64,000 bases of DNA from positions 17,562,001 to 17,626,000 of the forward strand of contig CM076270.1 of NCBI GenBank assembly GCA_038380795.1. The letters are read 5' to 3'. The notes beneath the pieces were generated by a model. The model worked only from the letters and a program-made list of their open reading frames with translations. It searched no databases and had not been told where the DNA came from. Shown here piece after piece: positions 13,901 to 26,304 of this stretch. Every line of letters starts with the position of its first letter. The stretch's first letter is position 1. The position numbers were made by a program, and so were the translations under genes. The stretch comes from Pyrocephalus nanus. Its lineage: Eukaryota > Chordata > Aves > Passeriformes > Tyrannidae.

Positions 13901-16900
13901 TTAAATGTGGGAGTGGATGTGCATAAAAGAACTTAATGAAATAAAAAAAGGAGTCCTGGTACTACACATGAAGGAAAATCTCAGTGGTCTGTTTCTAATC
14001 CCAAAAATGTTCTTAAAAGTATCAAAAGATGATATCCAAAAGAGGCAAATATTGCTCCAGGGCTGGAATGCAATCTCCCATGAGAAGTAAAATTCTGTGT
14101 TTCTCATCTTGATAAGTTTCTCTTTCAAGGCAGTGTGCCAGTATTAGATTAGCCTGTTACCAGTGCTGCTACCAAAAATATCACCCATCAGAAAGAACAG
14201 GATGTGTATGCAAGGTTTCCTCAGACAGGCAAACCTGACTCCCTCCCAACTTCTTTCACCTCTTGGGATCAGATCTGAAACAGACCCATGGATGATGGGA
14301 TTTAGGATAATTCTAAATTCACCCCACACTGGTGTAGTGACTTCCAGGCTGCAACAATTCCGATTGGTCCCCACGACTTTCATGACCCTTATTCTCTTTT
14401 AAAATAAAATTAACAGCTCAGAAACAAAAATGAAGAGGACACCTGCTCAGACAGTGGAGAGGTGTGAGGAAAATATTTAATGAGTAGAATTTCTTTGAAG
14501 TTCAGTGGCACTTACGCTTCCTGCTGTAAACGTGAACATGGGAAGAAGTATGATGGCCAGTTTTGCTTCGGGCATCTTTGTACATACGGCTGCAAGGACA
14601 GTCATTATAGCTCCTGACTGCAAATACATGAAAAGACATCAAAGTAAGCTGAGATGTTACATAAGGGAAAAATTATTTTCCTGCATGTGAACCCCTTTTC
14701 CTTTTGGGCTTCCACTTTCAAATGCAGCCCTGTGGTAATACTCAAAGTACAAAGCGCCATAGCAAAGTTCAAAATAAAAATAAAACAAGACAGCATTATT
14801 TAATTTCAATATCTGAAATTATAAGTGCTGAGAAAAAAATATCTCTCAAATGCTCTTACATAATTAAGAAATACTCGCCCCTCACCCTCGTTTTTAAGAT
14901 AACAATTTATGTAAATGTGTTTTTGCCCAGGTAAGCAATGATTCTGAAGCTTGTACAAAATCAAGGAAAATAACAGATAGACAGGGACAAAAACCTTTTG
15001 TCAAGGAAACAAGTAATTTCCTGGACTGTGTTAAATTGACCATTTGCTTTTCTATCCATAAAATAATCACAATGGAAAGACTTTGAATACAGTAAATTAA
15101 TGCAGGGTGTGGCAATTTCAGTAAGTTCAGATCACTGAAACTAAAGGAAAGTAACTTGCTTCAGATATAGTTTAGTCATAAGATAAAGGGACAATACACA
15201 GCACTTCTAAATATTTTAACTGCAGCACAGCTGAACAGATTTTTTTTTATTTCAATAGAAAAATGAGAATCCAACTTTTGGCTTTTATCAGAATTATTTA
15301 GTTAAGTAAGTAAGTTAAGAAGCAAATGTCTGTTAATCTCAAAGCAAGTTAATTGTTTTAAAATGTTCTACTACTAAAAACACTTGTAAAGAACTGGCAA
15401 CCACAAGAGCTCCTCAGCCTGCCTCACATCTTTCATCCAGTGAGACTTTTGGCAGGAGTGCTGCCCTTCCTGCACAGCATGCCCTACAGCTTTCACTGGG
15501 ATCACATGCTGAGTTTGATTGTCTGATTACATATCTCTTTCCAAAGTATTCTATTTTCAATTAGAGAAGACTGATACACAATTATGAAATACCACTTCTG
15601 CAATAAGTTACGTAACTAATCTGCTCAGACACAAGAGGTCCTGCTGTTAAGGACTCATTTACAACCCTTAGCATTAAGTGGCATTAGTTCTGGGAGGCTG
15701 CTGCAGCAGAAGCAAACTTACTGGAAAAACAGGAGAACCAGTTCTTGCCTGGTTACTTGGTTTTGGTTAACCTTCCTAGTTTCTGTTATCCCAAATATAT
15801 TCTTGGCTTTTTAGCAGGTTAAAGAATACAGCAGACTTCCAAAGTGGCTTCAGAAGTCACTCTAAGGTCTCTCATATTCCAAGATACTTACAGCTCCAAG
15901 GGATGGTTCAAACCTTCCAGTGGCCATTTTAGCAACATAACTGACAAAAGTGGAGATAACCCCTAAAAAAGAGAAATTACTATTGGAAATGATGCCGGCA
16001 ATGCAGACAAGCATCCGAAAGCACAAACTAACTGTCACCTTTTCTCACAAAACTTACATGAGTTTGTATTTAAGAGCTATTTTATTTTGGTAGCAAAGCA
16101 TGAATTAAAAACAGATGCTGTTTTATTACGGTATTTTGAAGCTCAGTATCCTAAATCCACCAAAAATCTGTTTAACAGCAAAGAAGTACTGCTTTAAATA
16201 TAAAGCAATGTCCTCATGCAGCTTTTAACCATGCACACACTCTACTTGCATGAATAAATATTTATATTTTTAAGTGTTGTAAATATATTACCAGCAGAAA
16301 GATATACTGCAAGGAACTGCTCGCATCCCAGAAGAGAAACAATGCTGCTGGAAAAACTCCATAAAACATACATGTTTGCTGCCATGTGGAACAGAGAGAA
16401 GTGACTGAACGTAGAGAGCAGCATGGGAGAACACAGGGCTTCTACAAAAGAGAAAACAATGAACATAAAGAAGTCAGTGCTTTAATTTGCTTCAAATTAC
16501 ATGCAGACTAGACATTTATCAGGACATACTAGGGGCTAATTATGCTTAGATTCTCAAATACAAACTATGGTATAAATAGAACAAATAGAATATGCATGTA
16601 GAATATGAATATAAATAAAACAGACTTCAAATTCCATTCAATACCTTTGCAAAGCTATAACATCCACCTCAATGATATGCAAGTTGCACAGTGTTAGTTA
16701 CCTACAGGGGATTGTTTCATAGAAAACATTTATTTTATGACATGTGTCCTATGCTTTGAAAAAGAAAAAAAAGATATTTATATATGTATTTAGTGAAAGA
16801 GTTTTTATATGTAAGCTGCTGTATAAAATAATTTGCTACAGAGATGAACTCATAAATCAAACCCAGTTTTATTTTCAAAAAGCTACTAGCTCTCCTCACT

Positions 16901-19900
16901 GAAACAACAGCCTTGAAAATGCAAACAAGCCAATTAGCAGGTTTGAAGGTCAATATTATTTAAAACATGAGTGTTTGGGGTGACATGCTCAGATCTGGAT
17001 AACAGCTATCTTTAGCTTTGGAGTATGTAGGGGAAATGGTTGAATTTCCACTTTTTCAGCAGAAATTAAGAGGATATCAGGAAGTACTTTCCAAATACAT
17101 TTGTCTCATTTTTTTCGTTCTTTGCTGTAGAAACGAAAACCAATTCTTCTGCAATTAAATACCAGGAACTTGCTTTCCTAAGGTTATCTCTTCAATACAT
17201 TTCCCACACAGTGAAAGACAAGTCTGTGCTTAGTTTGTTTGTTTTAATGTGACTCAAAGCTTTGAAACAAGGACCCCATACACAACATACAGACTAATGT
17301 TTGTCTGCGGACGAAAGCGTACATGCATGTGACTGATGACTGTTCTATCTGCTCCCACTGAGGGGAGCAAATAATCATATTGGATCTAGTTTTTGAATGG
17401 CATTACATAGTACAATTTATTTTCCTTCTTCCAAAGAGTGGCTTGATTTGCACTCTGTCTAGCAAAGCAGCTGGGGTTTGTATCACTGGGAAGAGCTGCA
17501 CCCCACTGAATGCAGGAAAAGGCCAGATAGCAGGCAACAGTTTTGATGTTACAATATTTAGAAAAGCACCAGTTTTTAAAGACAGAAGTTTGTCATAAAA
17601 AATCAGATCCATTGCTTCTACTTTTTTCCCCTTAAACCATTTCCTGCCTAGACAGAATGATGCGTTTGGGCATGACTGAGATTGCTTGTGGGTGACGGAG
17701 CTACAAGTGAGGCATGTACCACCTGAAGCTCCTGCAGGGTGATCAGAGCTTTGGTTACTTCCCTATGTAGGAAAGTCACTCAAATTACTGTTCACTTACT
17801 GGAGGATGGATTTGAGGTGAAATATGTAAACATAATCCGTCGCATGCCGGGCAGCCTCCACAAACAGAATACAAAGGCATTTGCAGCTATAATACCTATT
17901 AAGAGAGAAAAACAAGTATAAAAGCAAATTATGAATGTAACACACTATAATGCTTACTGTAAATAAGTATCAAAAAGAAAGCTTACAAGAATTATACTTT
18001 TTCTTCACTATTCCATAAAAGCAATATCCACTTCTTACTTTGCATAGTTTAGAAAAAGCAAAGAAAAATACTGAAAGCTACATTTATATAGTGGAAGTCT
18101 TTCAGAAAAATGACATTTAATTCCAACTGTTTTAACGCAGTGTAATGAACATGACAGTCCAGAACAATCCGTGCTGAGAATGCTCAAGCTATGGTTTCAA
18201 ACTGCTATTCCACTGCAGAATCAACGAAACAGGAGCCAGCTAAGAGGTCCCATTTCCTGCCCATCTAGCTGTTTATTCCTCAGTGGCACCGTCTGCTGCA
18301 CGGTTGCATTTTAACTGCACAAGGGAAAAAGACCAGGGGAGCCCTACAAACACACAGTACTGTCCATTTTTGGGGGAGGGAATTGTTAAGATTCTGCTTA
18401 GAAATCAAGCTTAAAAAGTTGAATTGGCATTGCTAGGGCATGGTCACCTTTGAGGGACAGCAGATGCACAGTTTTTTACTTCACAGATGTTACTGTAGTC
18501 TTTAAATATGAATACTTACTTTAAATAAGAATTTAATTTATTAGAAACTTAATGATAATTTATTATTTCCTGTTTAAAGTGTCTTCCCTATTTCTGTCCA
18601 AGCAGTTATGTATTTAAAATGTTTTATAATAGCTAGAAATATTAAGGGGGAAAATAATTGTGATTCCTTTACATAACGGTAAATCTCAGATAATTTGTCT
18701 CATTTGAAGTTTGCAACAAAATGCAAGAACTGTGAAAAGCTATGACACATACATCCTAGAACTAACATTTCAATAATCTCTTCTTTCAATACTCCATCCT
18801 ATTGGACCACGCTCCTCTGTTAGAGGAGATACCTTTCCTGAATGCCAAACCAAACTGTTACAGAACTGTCAGCAATTTCAGTACAGTAAGTCCAACCCTG
18901 TTATGGCCATCAAGGGTGAGTATCTGAATGGCTCAGGCTTTACCAGCTACATTTTATACTGCTCCTAAGATGACCCTGATGTTGAGGGAGACAGAGACTG
19001 TATCAATTTTTACTGCCCCACAGTATCTATGTCATGACCTGCCTCGCATGTTGAAGTGGTTCAAAGCATTGTACAAAACTTCCTGACAGCACTTGTTCAA
19101 ATGGTTCTGGCCTGAAACATTCAGCACTTAAGCAATTTTTTCTTAAACTGAATCAACACTTCCAAGACTTAGTAAGTTGGTTGAAATCTTTTTTTTCCAA
19201 AATGCTTCTGTAGAAAAGTTAAACAGAAATAGCACCTGAAGTAACCTTTTGCTAACAACCTAATATAGATTCCGTAAATACTTAATGTGGAACACATAAC
19301 AACAGATAGGGCTGAGCTTCTTCATTTGGGTTTGAATCAAGTTCTCATCAATTTCTTTTCACCTATCACATTTACCTTGGGGATTTCAGGGGCATCGGGC
19401 TAACCAATCAAAGCTACATTATAACCGAAGGAAAGCTCACAGGACAATTTTTGCTACTTTTTATACAACATGCTGTAAGCAAGTAACTATTAGGGAATTT
19501 TATTTTCACAGATCAGTGGAATATATACACCTATTCCTTCTAAAAGCATCTGCTGTTTTTCAGAGTTCCTGAGAAAAATGTTGCTGGGGGAGGATTCTAG
19601 TTCATCCTCCACACTCTCTCACCCAGATGAATAGGAATTTTTTTAACGCATACAAAAAATAGTTTGTGGGAAGGAAGTGTAGCAGAAACAGTGTATGTGC
19701 AGGTGTAAGTTTACACATGCTTTGTGCCCAACAACCTAAATGTGGTATGAAAGCCATCTGTTTTAACATACTGTACCTGTTTGCCATATTTCTCTTCCTG
19801 TGAATGTCTAATACTTGTAAGCTAACACAAACCTGTCACAGTCCGCTGACCCTCAGTCAGGCTATTCCACCAGCTGTTAACCTGAAACAGAATTGTTGTA

Positions 19901-22900
19901 CATCAATGCCACTGGGAAGTATTTGCAATTTCAAAAGCAGTCACATAAGGTTATGTACCTTTTTTAAGAATAGAAAGCATTTGTTTGAAGTCTGTGAAGT
20001 AAATCGGTCTCAAACTTTTTTATTTCTGATTGCTTTGGGTTTTCAACTTGACATTTCCTTATACTCAGGAAAAGTTATCGGCCCTCCTTTTCATAAAATA
20101 CCCCAATATGGATGAAGAGTTTCTTGAAAAAGAATGGAGTTATATCCTTTGACACAACTTCATAAGTTTACCCTGCTTGTACTAAACAAGGATCTAGCCT
20201 ATAATGCTTACTTTAGCAGATTAGCCAAAGTTAGCATAAATCCTGCCTCGACTAAGCCTCACCTAATTCTGTCTAACATCACACCACCCACCTTTGAGAG
20301 ATTCCACTTTTGTGCCAGGATCACTTTTGCAGAGGTGGCTCACAAGATGTGGAATCCATTCCCCCTTGCGTCCAGCTCACCCAGCCCTCCTCCAAGTTTA
20401 AAACCCCTGAAAAAGTTTATTTTGAGTGCAGTCAGCCCACAGACAAATTGCACCCCCCTTTCCACTCCTCAGCTTTCAGAATCATTTTGCACAAATATTT
20501 TGTTGATAGCTCAGTGACCTTCCAACCATATTGATGGTTGTCATTAACATTATCTGCAAGTTGGAGGCAGGGGAAATAATGCTGTATGAAACAAAACATA
20601 TTTGATATCAAAATAACAACTTAATTGCATTTTTTTCTTTAATTCTCTGGGACAAGATACAGATATCAGTTCTCCAGTGTACGAACACTAAAAACACATG
20701 ATTTTTCTAAAATACAAGAATTATATGCCCTCAGAAGCAACTGGGAGAATACTGAACTCTTAAAATTAGAACTTACCCGTTGAAGATGGGGATTGGCAGT
20801 TTAAGCCTATTAACAACAGGGCAGTTCTGTTTTCTTTTTTGAATAGCTAATCACCAGATCTTCCCCTTTGGGTTTTGAAGGAAAGTTAAAGTATAAAACC
20901 AAAGTTATTTAAAATATTAAGTGCTGATCATAATCTCACCTGCAGTTCATATACACCAAGCAAGAAAGCATGGTGTGATAGAGGTTATTTTCTTTCTAGC
21001 AGCTTATACATGGTGCTGTGTTTTAGATTTTTGACCAAAGCAGTACTGATAACACTCTGATATTTTAGGGTTTGCTGAACGGTGTTTGCAAACAATGAAG
21101 ACCTTTTCCATTTCTCACTTTGCCTGTGCAGTGACAGGATAGGGCACAGCAATAGGCTGGGAGGGGACACAACTGAGCAGATGGGCTGAACTAACCAAAA
21201 AGATATTCCCTTCCACATAACGTCATCCCCCAAAAGAGGGGATTTTAGGGCATTTAACATATCTTGCTCATGAACTGGCTGGGCACTGGTCTTTCCACGG
21301 GAGATTGTGACTGACTGCCTTCACATCACTTGTTTTCTTCTCTCTTCTCCCAGTTACTAAACAATTTTTTGTTTTATCTTTACCCCTTAGTTTTCTTGCT
21401 ATTCTTCTTCCTTTCCTCTTTCCTCAGCCCACTGTAGGTTTGGGGGGGACATGAGCAAGCAGCCATGTGGTGTTGAGCTGCCCACCAGGGTTATCCCACA
21501 TGCCCATTTCCAAAGCAGTACCAGTGTGCACAATGTACATTATAAACACAGCTCCTGTGCCCTGCAGGACCCTGAGCTTCTCCAGCTCCACACTGAGCCC
21601 TACTTCCCTTGGACAACCAGACCTTACAGAGTATCAAGCCTGGTCTATCACAACTCATAGTAGTAACATCGAAGCAAACGTAAAGCAGACATGCATGTTT
21701 CATTTAGTTTTAAGTATAATTAATTAAAAACGAATCGACTGATACTTTTGGGATACCAACTAAATTTGTAACAAATCTTGCAGTGCTAATTTTGTTCTTG
21801 CTGTCCAAACTCCAAGGCATGCAAATGTCAGCTCTGTAAGTAAAAAAGCCCGCTAAACCCTCATATTTGTGAGATTTGAGAGGCTGAAAATACAAATGCA
21901 TTTCAGAAGCCAGAGCACTGAAAAATCTTATGCTTAAGGTTCAGAATTTAAAGTAGCTCTGTCCTCTTTGGGAGTTCATGTTCACTTCTGAGAACACTTA
22001 GACATAGCAGGAATGTTTGGGGTTTTTTTAATGGCGAAAAAACAAGTGGTACCTAGTTTAGATATACAAACTCCTTTTCTGCATTTCTGGGTGAAGGCAG
22101 TATTTTTCTCTATCTTTCATTATGATTTTCACAGTGACATTGTGAGTTACAGTTTTCTTGAACTAATTCTGTCAGTTTTTCTTGTAAGGAAACGCATGTG
22201 CTGTAATTTGCTGACAAAGTTACAAATCAGGATAAGGAGGACGACTATCTGTTGCACAAATGGTGTTCACACCAGAGGAGGGATGCAGCTGTGCCTGACA
22301 CTCCTGCAGGAATCCACCCACGTGCGAGCAGCCAAAGCCTGGCGTGGTGTACCTGCTTTCTGAAGTCACCTCTCTTCTGTGGCCGCATTTTATCCATCCA
22401 GTCTGCTCGAGCCTCCTCGAAGTAGGTCTGGACCCGCGACTTGAGCGTCTCATACTGCCAGATGGCGGCGGACCCGAAGGCCGAGCCTGTAAACTGGGCG
22501 ACACCGGACAAAGGCTCAACAACTGCTCCATCCTGGGGCTCCAGCCAAGCCCATCTCAGGTTAACACCACACACTGTGCCAGCTGCTCAGCCCCATGGCA
22601 CTGGGAGCTGAGCACCTCTGACGGGCAGGGATCATAGAAACTTTAAGGCTGGAAAAGACCTTTAAGATCATAAGTCCAACCGTCAAGCCAGCACCACCAA
22701 CACCATGTTTACCACTAAACCATGTCCTCAAGTGCCACATCCACGTTTTTTGAACCAGGGATGGTGACTCAACCACTGCCCAGGGCAGCATGTTCCAATG
22801 CTTTACAACCCTTTCTGTGAAAAATGTTCTTACTATCTAATCTAAACCTCTCTTGGTGCAACCTGAGGCCATTTCCTCAGGTTTACCGAATGCTAAGTGT

Positions 22901-23509
22901 CACAAGATGACACTTTTATCAAAGAGGTTCACAAACAAAATGCGTAAATTACGTTATTTGAGTTCACTGAAATGGAATGAAACTGGGACATCTTTACAGT
23001 ATTTCCACTGATTTATCTGACGTTCCTCCGTATTATCTCAGTGTAACGGCACAGTATTTAGCCAACCAACTTTGAGGTGCCGAGAAAGGAAATCCAAGAA
23101 GGCAGAATTCCACTGAAAAAGGCGGAAGACGCTCCCTGCCGACCCCGCTCCCCGCAGGAGCCACTTACCCCGACGGCGAAGAGGAGCGGCTTGACCAAGC
23201 GGCGCGGCGAGGGGCGGCCGGCGGCGGCGGCGGGCGACGGCGGGCAGAGGCTGCGGCGCGGGGGCGGCGGGGCGGGCGGCGCCTCGGCCGCGGCGGCCGG
23301 GGGCTCCTCGGGCCGCGGCCGCGCCCGGCGGAACCCCCGCCGCGGCTGCAGCAGCAGCACCGCGAGCCTGCGGGGGAAACACGCGGACCGTCAGCACCGC
23401 CCGCCCCAGCCGCGCCTTCCCTTCCCTTGCCTGCCTCCCTCCCCGCCCCGTCCCCGCCGTACCTGTGTGGCCGCGGGGCCGCGGCGCGGGCCCAGCACCG
23501 CCACGCCAT
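10946..23509 (-). CDS. PARL: PARL, mitochondrial presenilin-associated rhomboid-like protease (10 exons, complete)
   Basis: Intramembrane serine protease of the mitochondrial inner membrane; the family cleaves PINK1, PGAM5 and other single-pass substrates. Exons on the minus strand, in order: 23463-23509, 23169-23367, 22353-22493, 19833-19881, 17800-17895, 16292-16441, 15892-15962, 14516-14617, 12751-12848, 10946-11063. All junctions are GT/AG and the phases join to 1,071 nt, 356 aa plus stop (human is 379). The start MAWRCWARA matches human MAWRGWAQR. Core matches include the block AFGSAAIWQYETLKSRVQ, WWNSLTEGQRTVTGIIAAN and CSPMLLSTFSHFSLFHMAAN. The rhomboid GxSG serine is Ser252, first residue of exon 8, so the motif is split by intron 7; the partner His is His310 in HAAHLGG (58 residues apart, as human Ser277/His335). 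The C-terminus keeps WYVTYGHELIWKNREPLVK. Exon 2 is Ala/Pro/Arg-rich and unlike mammals. Confidence 0.97.
11064..22352 (-). other. PARL: PARL introns 3-9
   Basis: Introns separating exons 3 to 10, the longest between exons 3 and 4 (about 2.5 kb), exons 4 and 5 (about 1.9 kb) and exons 9 and 10 (about 1.7 kb). They are AT-rich with scattered poly-A/T runs. I recognise no nested gene, structured RNA or clear transposon here, only short chance open frames. Confidence 0.6.
22631..22883 (-). mobile_element. CR1 LINE 3' fragment, in PARL intron 2
   Basis: About 250 bp of CR1 3' region in minus orientation. Read on the plus strand it starts ATCATAGAAACTTTAAGGCTGG and AAAAGACCTTTAAGATCATA, then AAGTCCAACC, ACCACTAAACCATGTCC, CTCAAGTGCCACATCCACG and CCCAGGGCAGCATGTTCCAA, all standard reverse-complement CR1 phrases. 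It lies in the PARL intron between exons 2 and 3 and is 5'-truncated. Confidence 0.93.
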
Positions 23510-23800
23510 GTTGGCGCCTCCCCGAGCGCTTCCGGGGCGGCCGGGCGACATCTTCCTATGGATGACGGGGGAGCCTCTCGGTCACCTCATCTCGCCGGGC
23601 GGGCGCGGCCGCGGCTCCCAGGGCCGCTCCGCACGGGGGTCGGTGGAAGGGGGGGGGGGGGGGGGGGGTCAGCGGGCCGGTCGGGCGGTGCCGCGGGGTC
23701 GGGGCAGCGCGTCCCGCCCCGGCCGCCATGTCGGGTGGGTGGCCCCCCCTGTGCCGCCATGATGAGCGTGGCAGCGCCTTCTCCTACCGGGACCCCCTGG
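23060..23800. promoter_or_regulatory. CpG island and promoter of PARL
   Basis: A GC- and CpG-dense block spans PARL exons 1-2 and about 250 bp upstream of its ATG. It contains an ETS-type CCGGAAG motif on the minus strand (23529-23535, about 20 bp upstream of the ATG), a YY1-like AACATGGCG over the start codon itself (around 23505-23512), two further GCCGCCAT elements on the plus strand (about 23722-23729 and 23753-23760), and a 20-G homopolymer at 23649-23668. ETS and YY1 sites at the start are typical of TATA-less promoters of nuclear genes for mitochondrial proteins. Confidence 0.75.
23649..23668 (+). repeat. Poly-G run of 20 in the PARL upstream region
   Basis: Twenty consecutive G on the plus strand about 140 bp upstream of the PARL ATG. 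Long poly-G can form G-quadruplex structures. It is also hard to sequence accurately, so the exact length is doubtful. Confidence 0.85.
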
Positions 23801-23848
23801 CGAGAAGGGATGGCGCCGTGTGACCAGGGGCTCCCGTGAGTTCACAGT

Positions 23849-24650
23849 CACAGAATATGCTGAGCTGGAAGGGACTCGCAAGGACCATCGAGTCCAGCTC
23901 CTGGCCCTGCATAGAAGCATCCCCACGAGTCACGCCGTGTGCCAGAGAGGATCATCCAAACGCTTCTTGAGCTCTGTCAGCCTTGGTGCTGTGACCACTA
24001 CCCTGGGGAGCCTGTTCAGTGCCGAAACACCCTCTGGGGGAAGAACCTTTTTCTAATATCCAACCTAAGCGTCCCTTGACACAACTTCAGGCTGTTCCCT
24101 TGGGTCCTGTCACTGAGAAGAGCTCAGTGCCGGCCCCTCTTCTTCCCCTCACAAAGAAGTTACAAGTGCAGTGAGGTCTCCCCTCAGTCTTCTGTTGGCT
24201 GAACACCCCAGGGGCCCTCAGCCGCTCCTCATACGGCTTCCCCTCAAGACTCTTCATCATCTTTGTTGCTCTCCTTTGGACACTCTCGACTTAATATCTT
24301 TCTTGTATTGTGGCACCCAAAAGCGCACACGATATCCAAGGTGAGGCCACGCCAGTGCAGAGCAGAGCAGAGCCTCCCTCAGCCAGCTGGTGATGCTGTG
24401 ACTGATGCCCCCCAGGACATGGCTCTCCTGGCTGCCAGGGCACTGCTGACTCATATCCAACTTGCCATTGACAAGGACTCCCAGGTCCCTTTCCCAGTGC
24501 AGCTTTCCAGCATCTCATTCCCCAGTCTGTCCATGCATCCAAGGCTGCCCCATCCCAGGTGCAGAACCTGACACTTTCCCTTGTTTAAGTGAAGTTCATA
24601 CAGTTGGTGATTGCCCAGCTCTGTAATTTATCAAGGTCTCTCTGCAGGAC
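23849..24650 (-). mobile_element. CR1 LINE fragment, about 0.8 kb
   Basis: Long CR1 3' portion in minus orientation. Plus-strand landmarks are CAGAATATGCTGAGCTGGAAGG near the 3' end, GAGTCCAGCTCCTGGCCCTGC, GACCACTACCCTGGGGAGCC, AACCTTTTTCTAATATCCAACC, TTGTTGCTCTCCTTTGGACA and CCAAGGTGAGGCCACGCCAG. It reaches into what was the C-terminal end of the reverse-transcriptase reading frame but is interrupted. With the copy at 24938-25527 it forms an inverted pair with the truncated 5' ends facing each other. Confidence 0.93.
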
Positions 24651-24937
24651 TGATTTAATGTATACTGTTCTCTAGAAGCCCTATGGAATAGGCAGAGCCT
24701 GTCTCCTCCCAGCCTGGGGCTCTCCCTGCAGCAGCGCAGGGAGGAGGCTGGGGCTGCTGCCTTGCTTTATGTGTGGTTCTACACTACCTCACCACCTTCC
24801 CTGACCTGGTTCCTCTGCCCTGCCTTACCTTGCCTCACCACTGGGTTGCTCCAGCAAAGGGCTGCGTGAGTCTGATCAGGTGCAAGACTGCTGCTCCCAC
24901 CCCAGAACCTCCTCCCAAACTCTTCCCTGTATCTGTA

Positions 24938-25527
24938 TCAAGAATAGCATAGCCAGCAGGACTAGGGAAGTGATCACCAACCTGTGCTCAGCGTTGTTGA
25001 GGCTGTACCTCAAGTACTACATTCAGTTTTGGGCCCATCACCTTAAAAAGGAGTTTGAGGTGTTGGAGTGGGTCCCAAGAAGGGCAACAAGGCTCATGAA
25101 AGATCTAGAAAACTTGTCTTATGAGGAACAGCTGAGGGAACTGGGTTGGTTTAGTCTTGAGGGGGTGCAGGGGGGACCTCATTGCTCTCTATGACCACCT
25201 GAGAGGAGGTTGCAGTGAGGTGGGCCCATCTTTTCTGCCACACCTGCAGTAGAGAGGACAAAAGGAAGTCCCATTAAGCTGAGATGGAGGAGATTCACTT
25301 TAGATACTATAAAAGATTTTTTCCCCTCTAGGATGGTCGGGCACTGGAATAGGTTTCCCAGGGAGGTGGTGGGGTCATCCCTGGAGGTGTTCAGGAGGAG
25401 TCTGCATCTGGCACTGGGTGATGTGGTTTAGTGGTTTATGGGTTACAGTGGTAGCACTGAGTGGACAGTTGGACTGGAGGATCTTAAAAGTCTCTTCCAA
25501 CCTTGATGATTCTATGATCCTGTGATT
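24938..25527 (+). mobile_element. CR1 LINE 3' fragment, about 0.6 kb, with ORF2 C-terminal remnant
   Basis: Plus-orientation CR1 3' end. An open stretch translates to the end of the CR1 reverse-transcriptase polyprotein (YYIQFWAHHLKKEFEVLE, then PRRATRLMKDLENLSYEEQL and RELGWFSLE), preceding the non-coding 3' region with GATTCACTTTAGATACTATA, GGAGGTGGTGGGGTCATCCC and TCTTCCAACCTTGATGATTC. It ends in the diagnostic TTCTATGATCCTGTGATT. The 5' end is truncated and the frame is broken downstream, so it is dead. Confidence 0.95.
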
Positions 25528-26285
25528 CCCCATCCATGCCTGAGCAGGTGCCCCAGGTGCCTTGTGGTCCCCTTGCTGCTGGCTGGGGCTCCCACTCTCT
25601 GGCACTCTGCTGCTGTTCCCAGCACCATCTCCATGCCAGCTGAGCTCCGTGGGGATGGAGAGGGGTGTTGGCAGGGAGCAGTCCACTGTACACACCGACA
25701 CCCTCCTGAAATTAAAGAAAACAGGTGTTTGCTTTGCAAGTAACCTGTAGGTTTTTCAGAAGTTGTGTGCACCTTCCTGGTTATCTGTGTTGCCATAGAG
25801 AAACCCATGGGACATGCCAGTCACATGTGGGCCGCCAGAGACCAGAGGGCAGAGCCTCCAAAATCAAGCAGCTGAATAAACAGTGGTTTATCTCAAGGGT
25901 GTATGGAGAGGGTGAGAGGCAGCAGTCACGTATTGCAGCAGGAAAAGTTCCGCGTGGCTGTGAGGAACTCGCTCCATGGGAGGGCGGCTGTGCAGTTTCC
26001 AGCCCCGGAGGCCACTCCATTGTGACTGGACAAGGCTTGGGTGACCTGACCCAGCACTGAGGCTGTGCTTTAGCAGAAGGTTGGCATCAGTGTGGCCCCT
26101 TCCAGCCCAAGTTATTCTGTTTGTGAAAGGAAAGTTTATAGCAACATGAGAGTGATCTGCATATTGTAATTGCAAGTGGTTATGAGCCTGATGAGATTCT
26201 TAAGAAGTTATGACAACTTAGGAGCAAAGTCATAAAGTCAAGTTCTTTATAAGTGGGGAGGAAATGAATTAACATTGTTCTGCCT

Positions 26286-26304
26286 TTTTTTTTTTTTTTT
26301 TTTT
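26286..26304. repeat. Poly-T run
   Basis: About 19 consecutive T on the plus strand in intergenic DNA between PARL and the claudin gene. A simple homopolymer with no recognised element attached. Confidence 0.7.

Noticed and set aside
24880..25194. 104-codon plus-strand open frame as a host gene
   Set aside because: Its C-terminal part is the end of the CR1 reverse-transcriptase polyprotein, so it belongs to a dead retroelement.
26030..26122. Possible short CR1 tail (plus strand) near 26.1 kb
   Set aside because: The ending CCCCTTCCAGCCCAAGTTATTC and TGTTTGTGA is suggestive only; there is not enough sequence to be sure.
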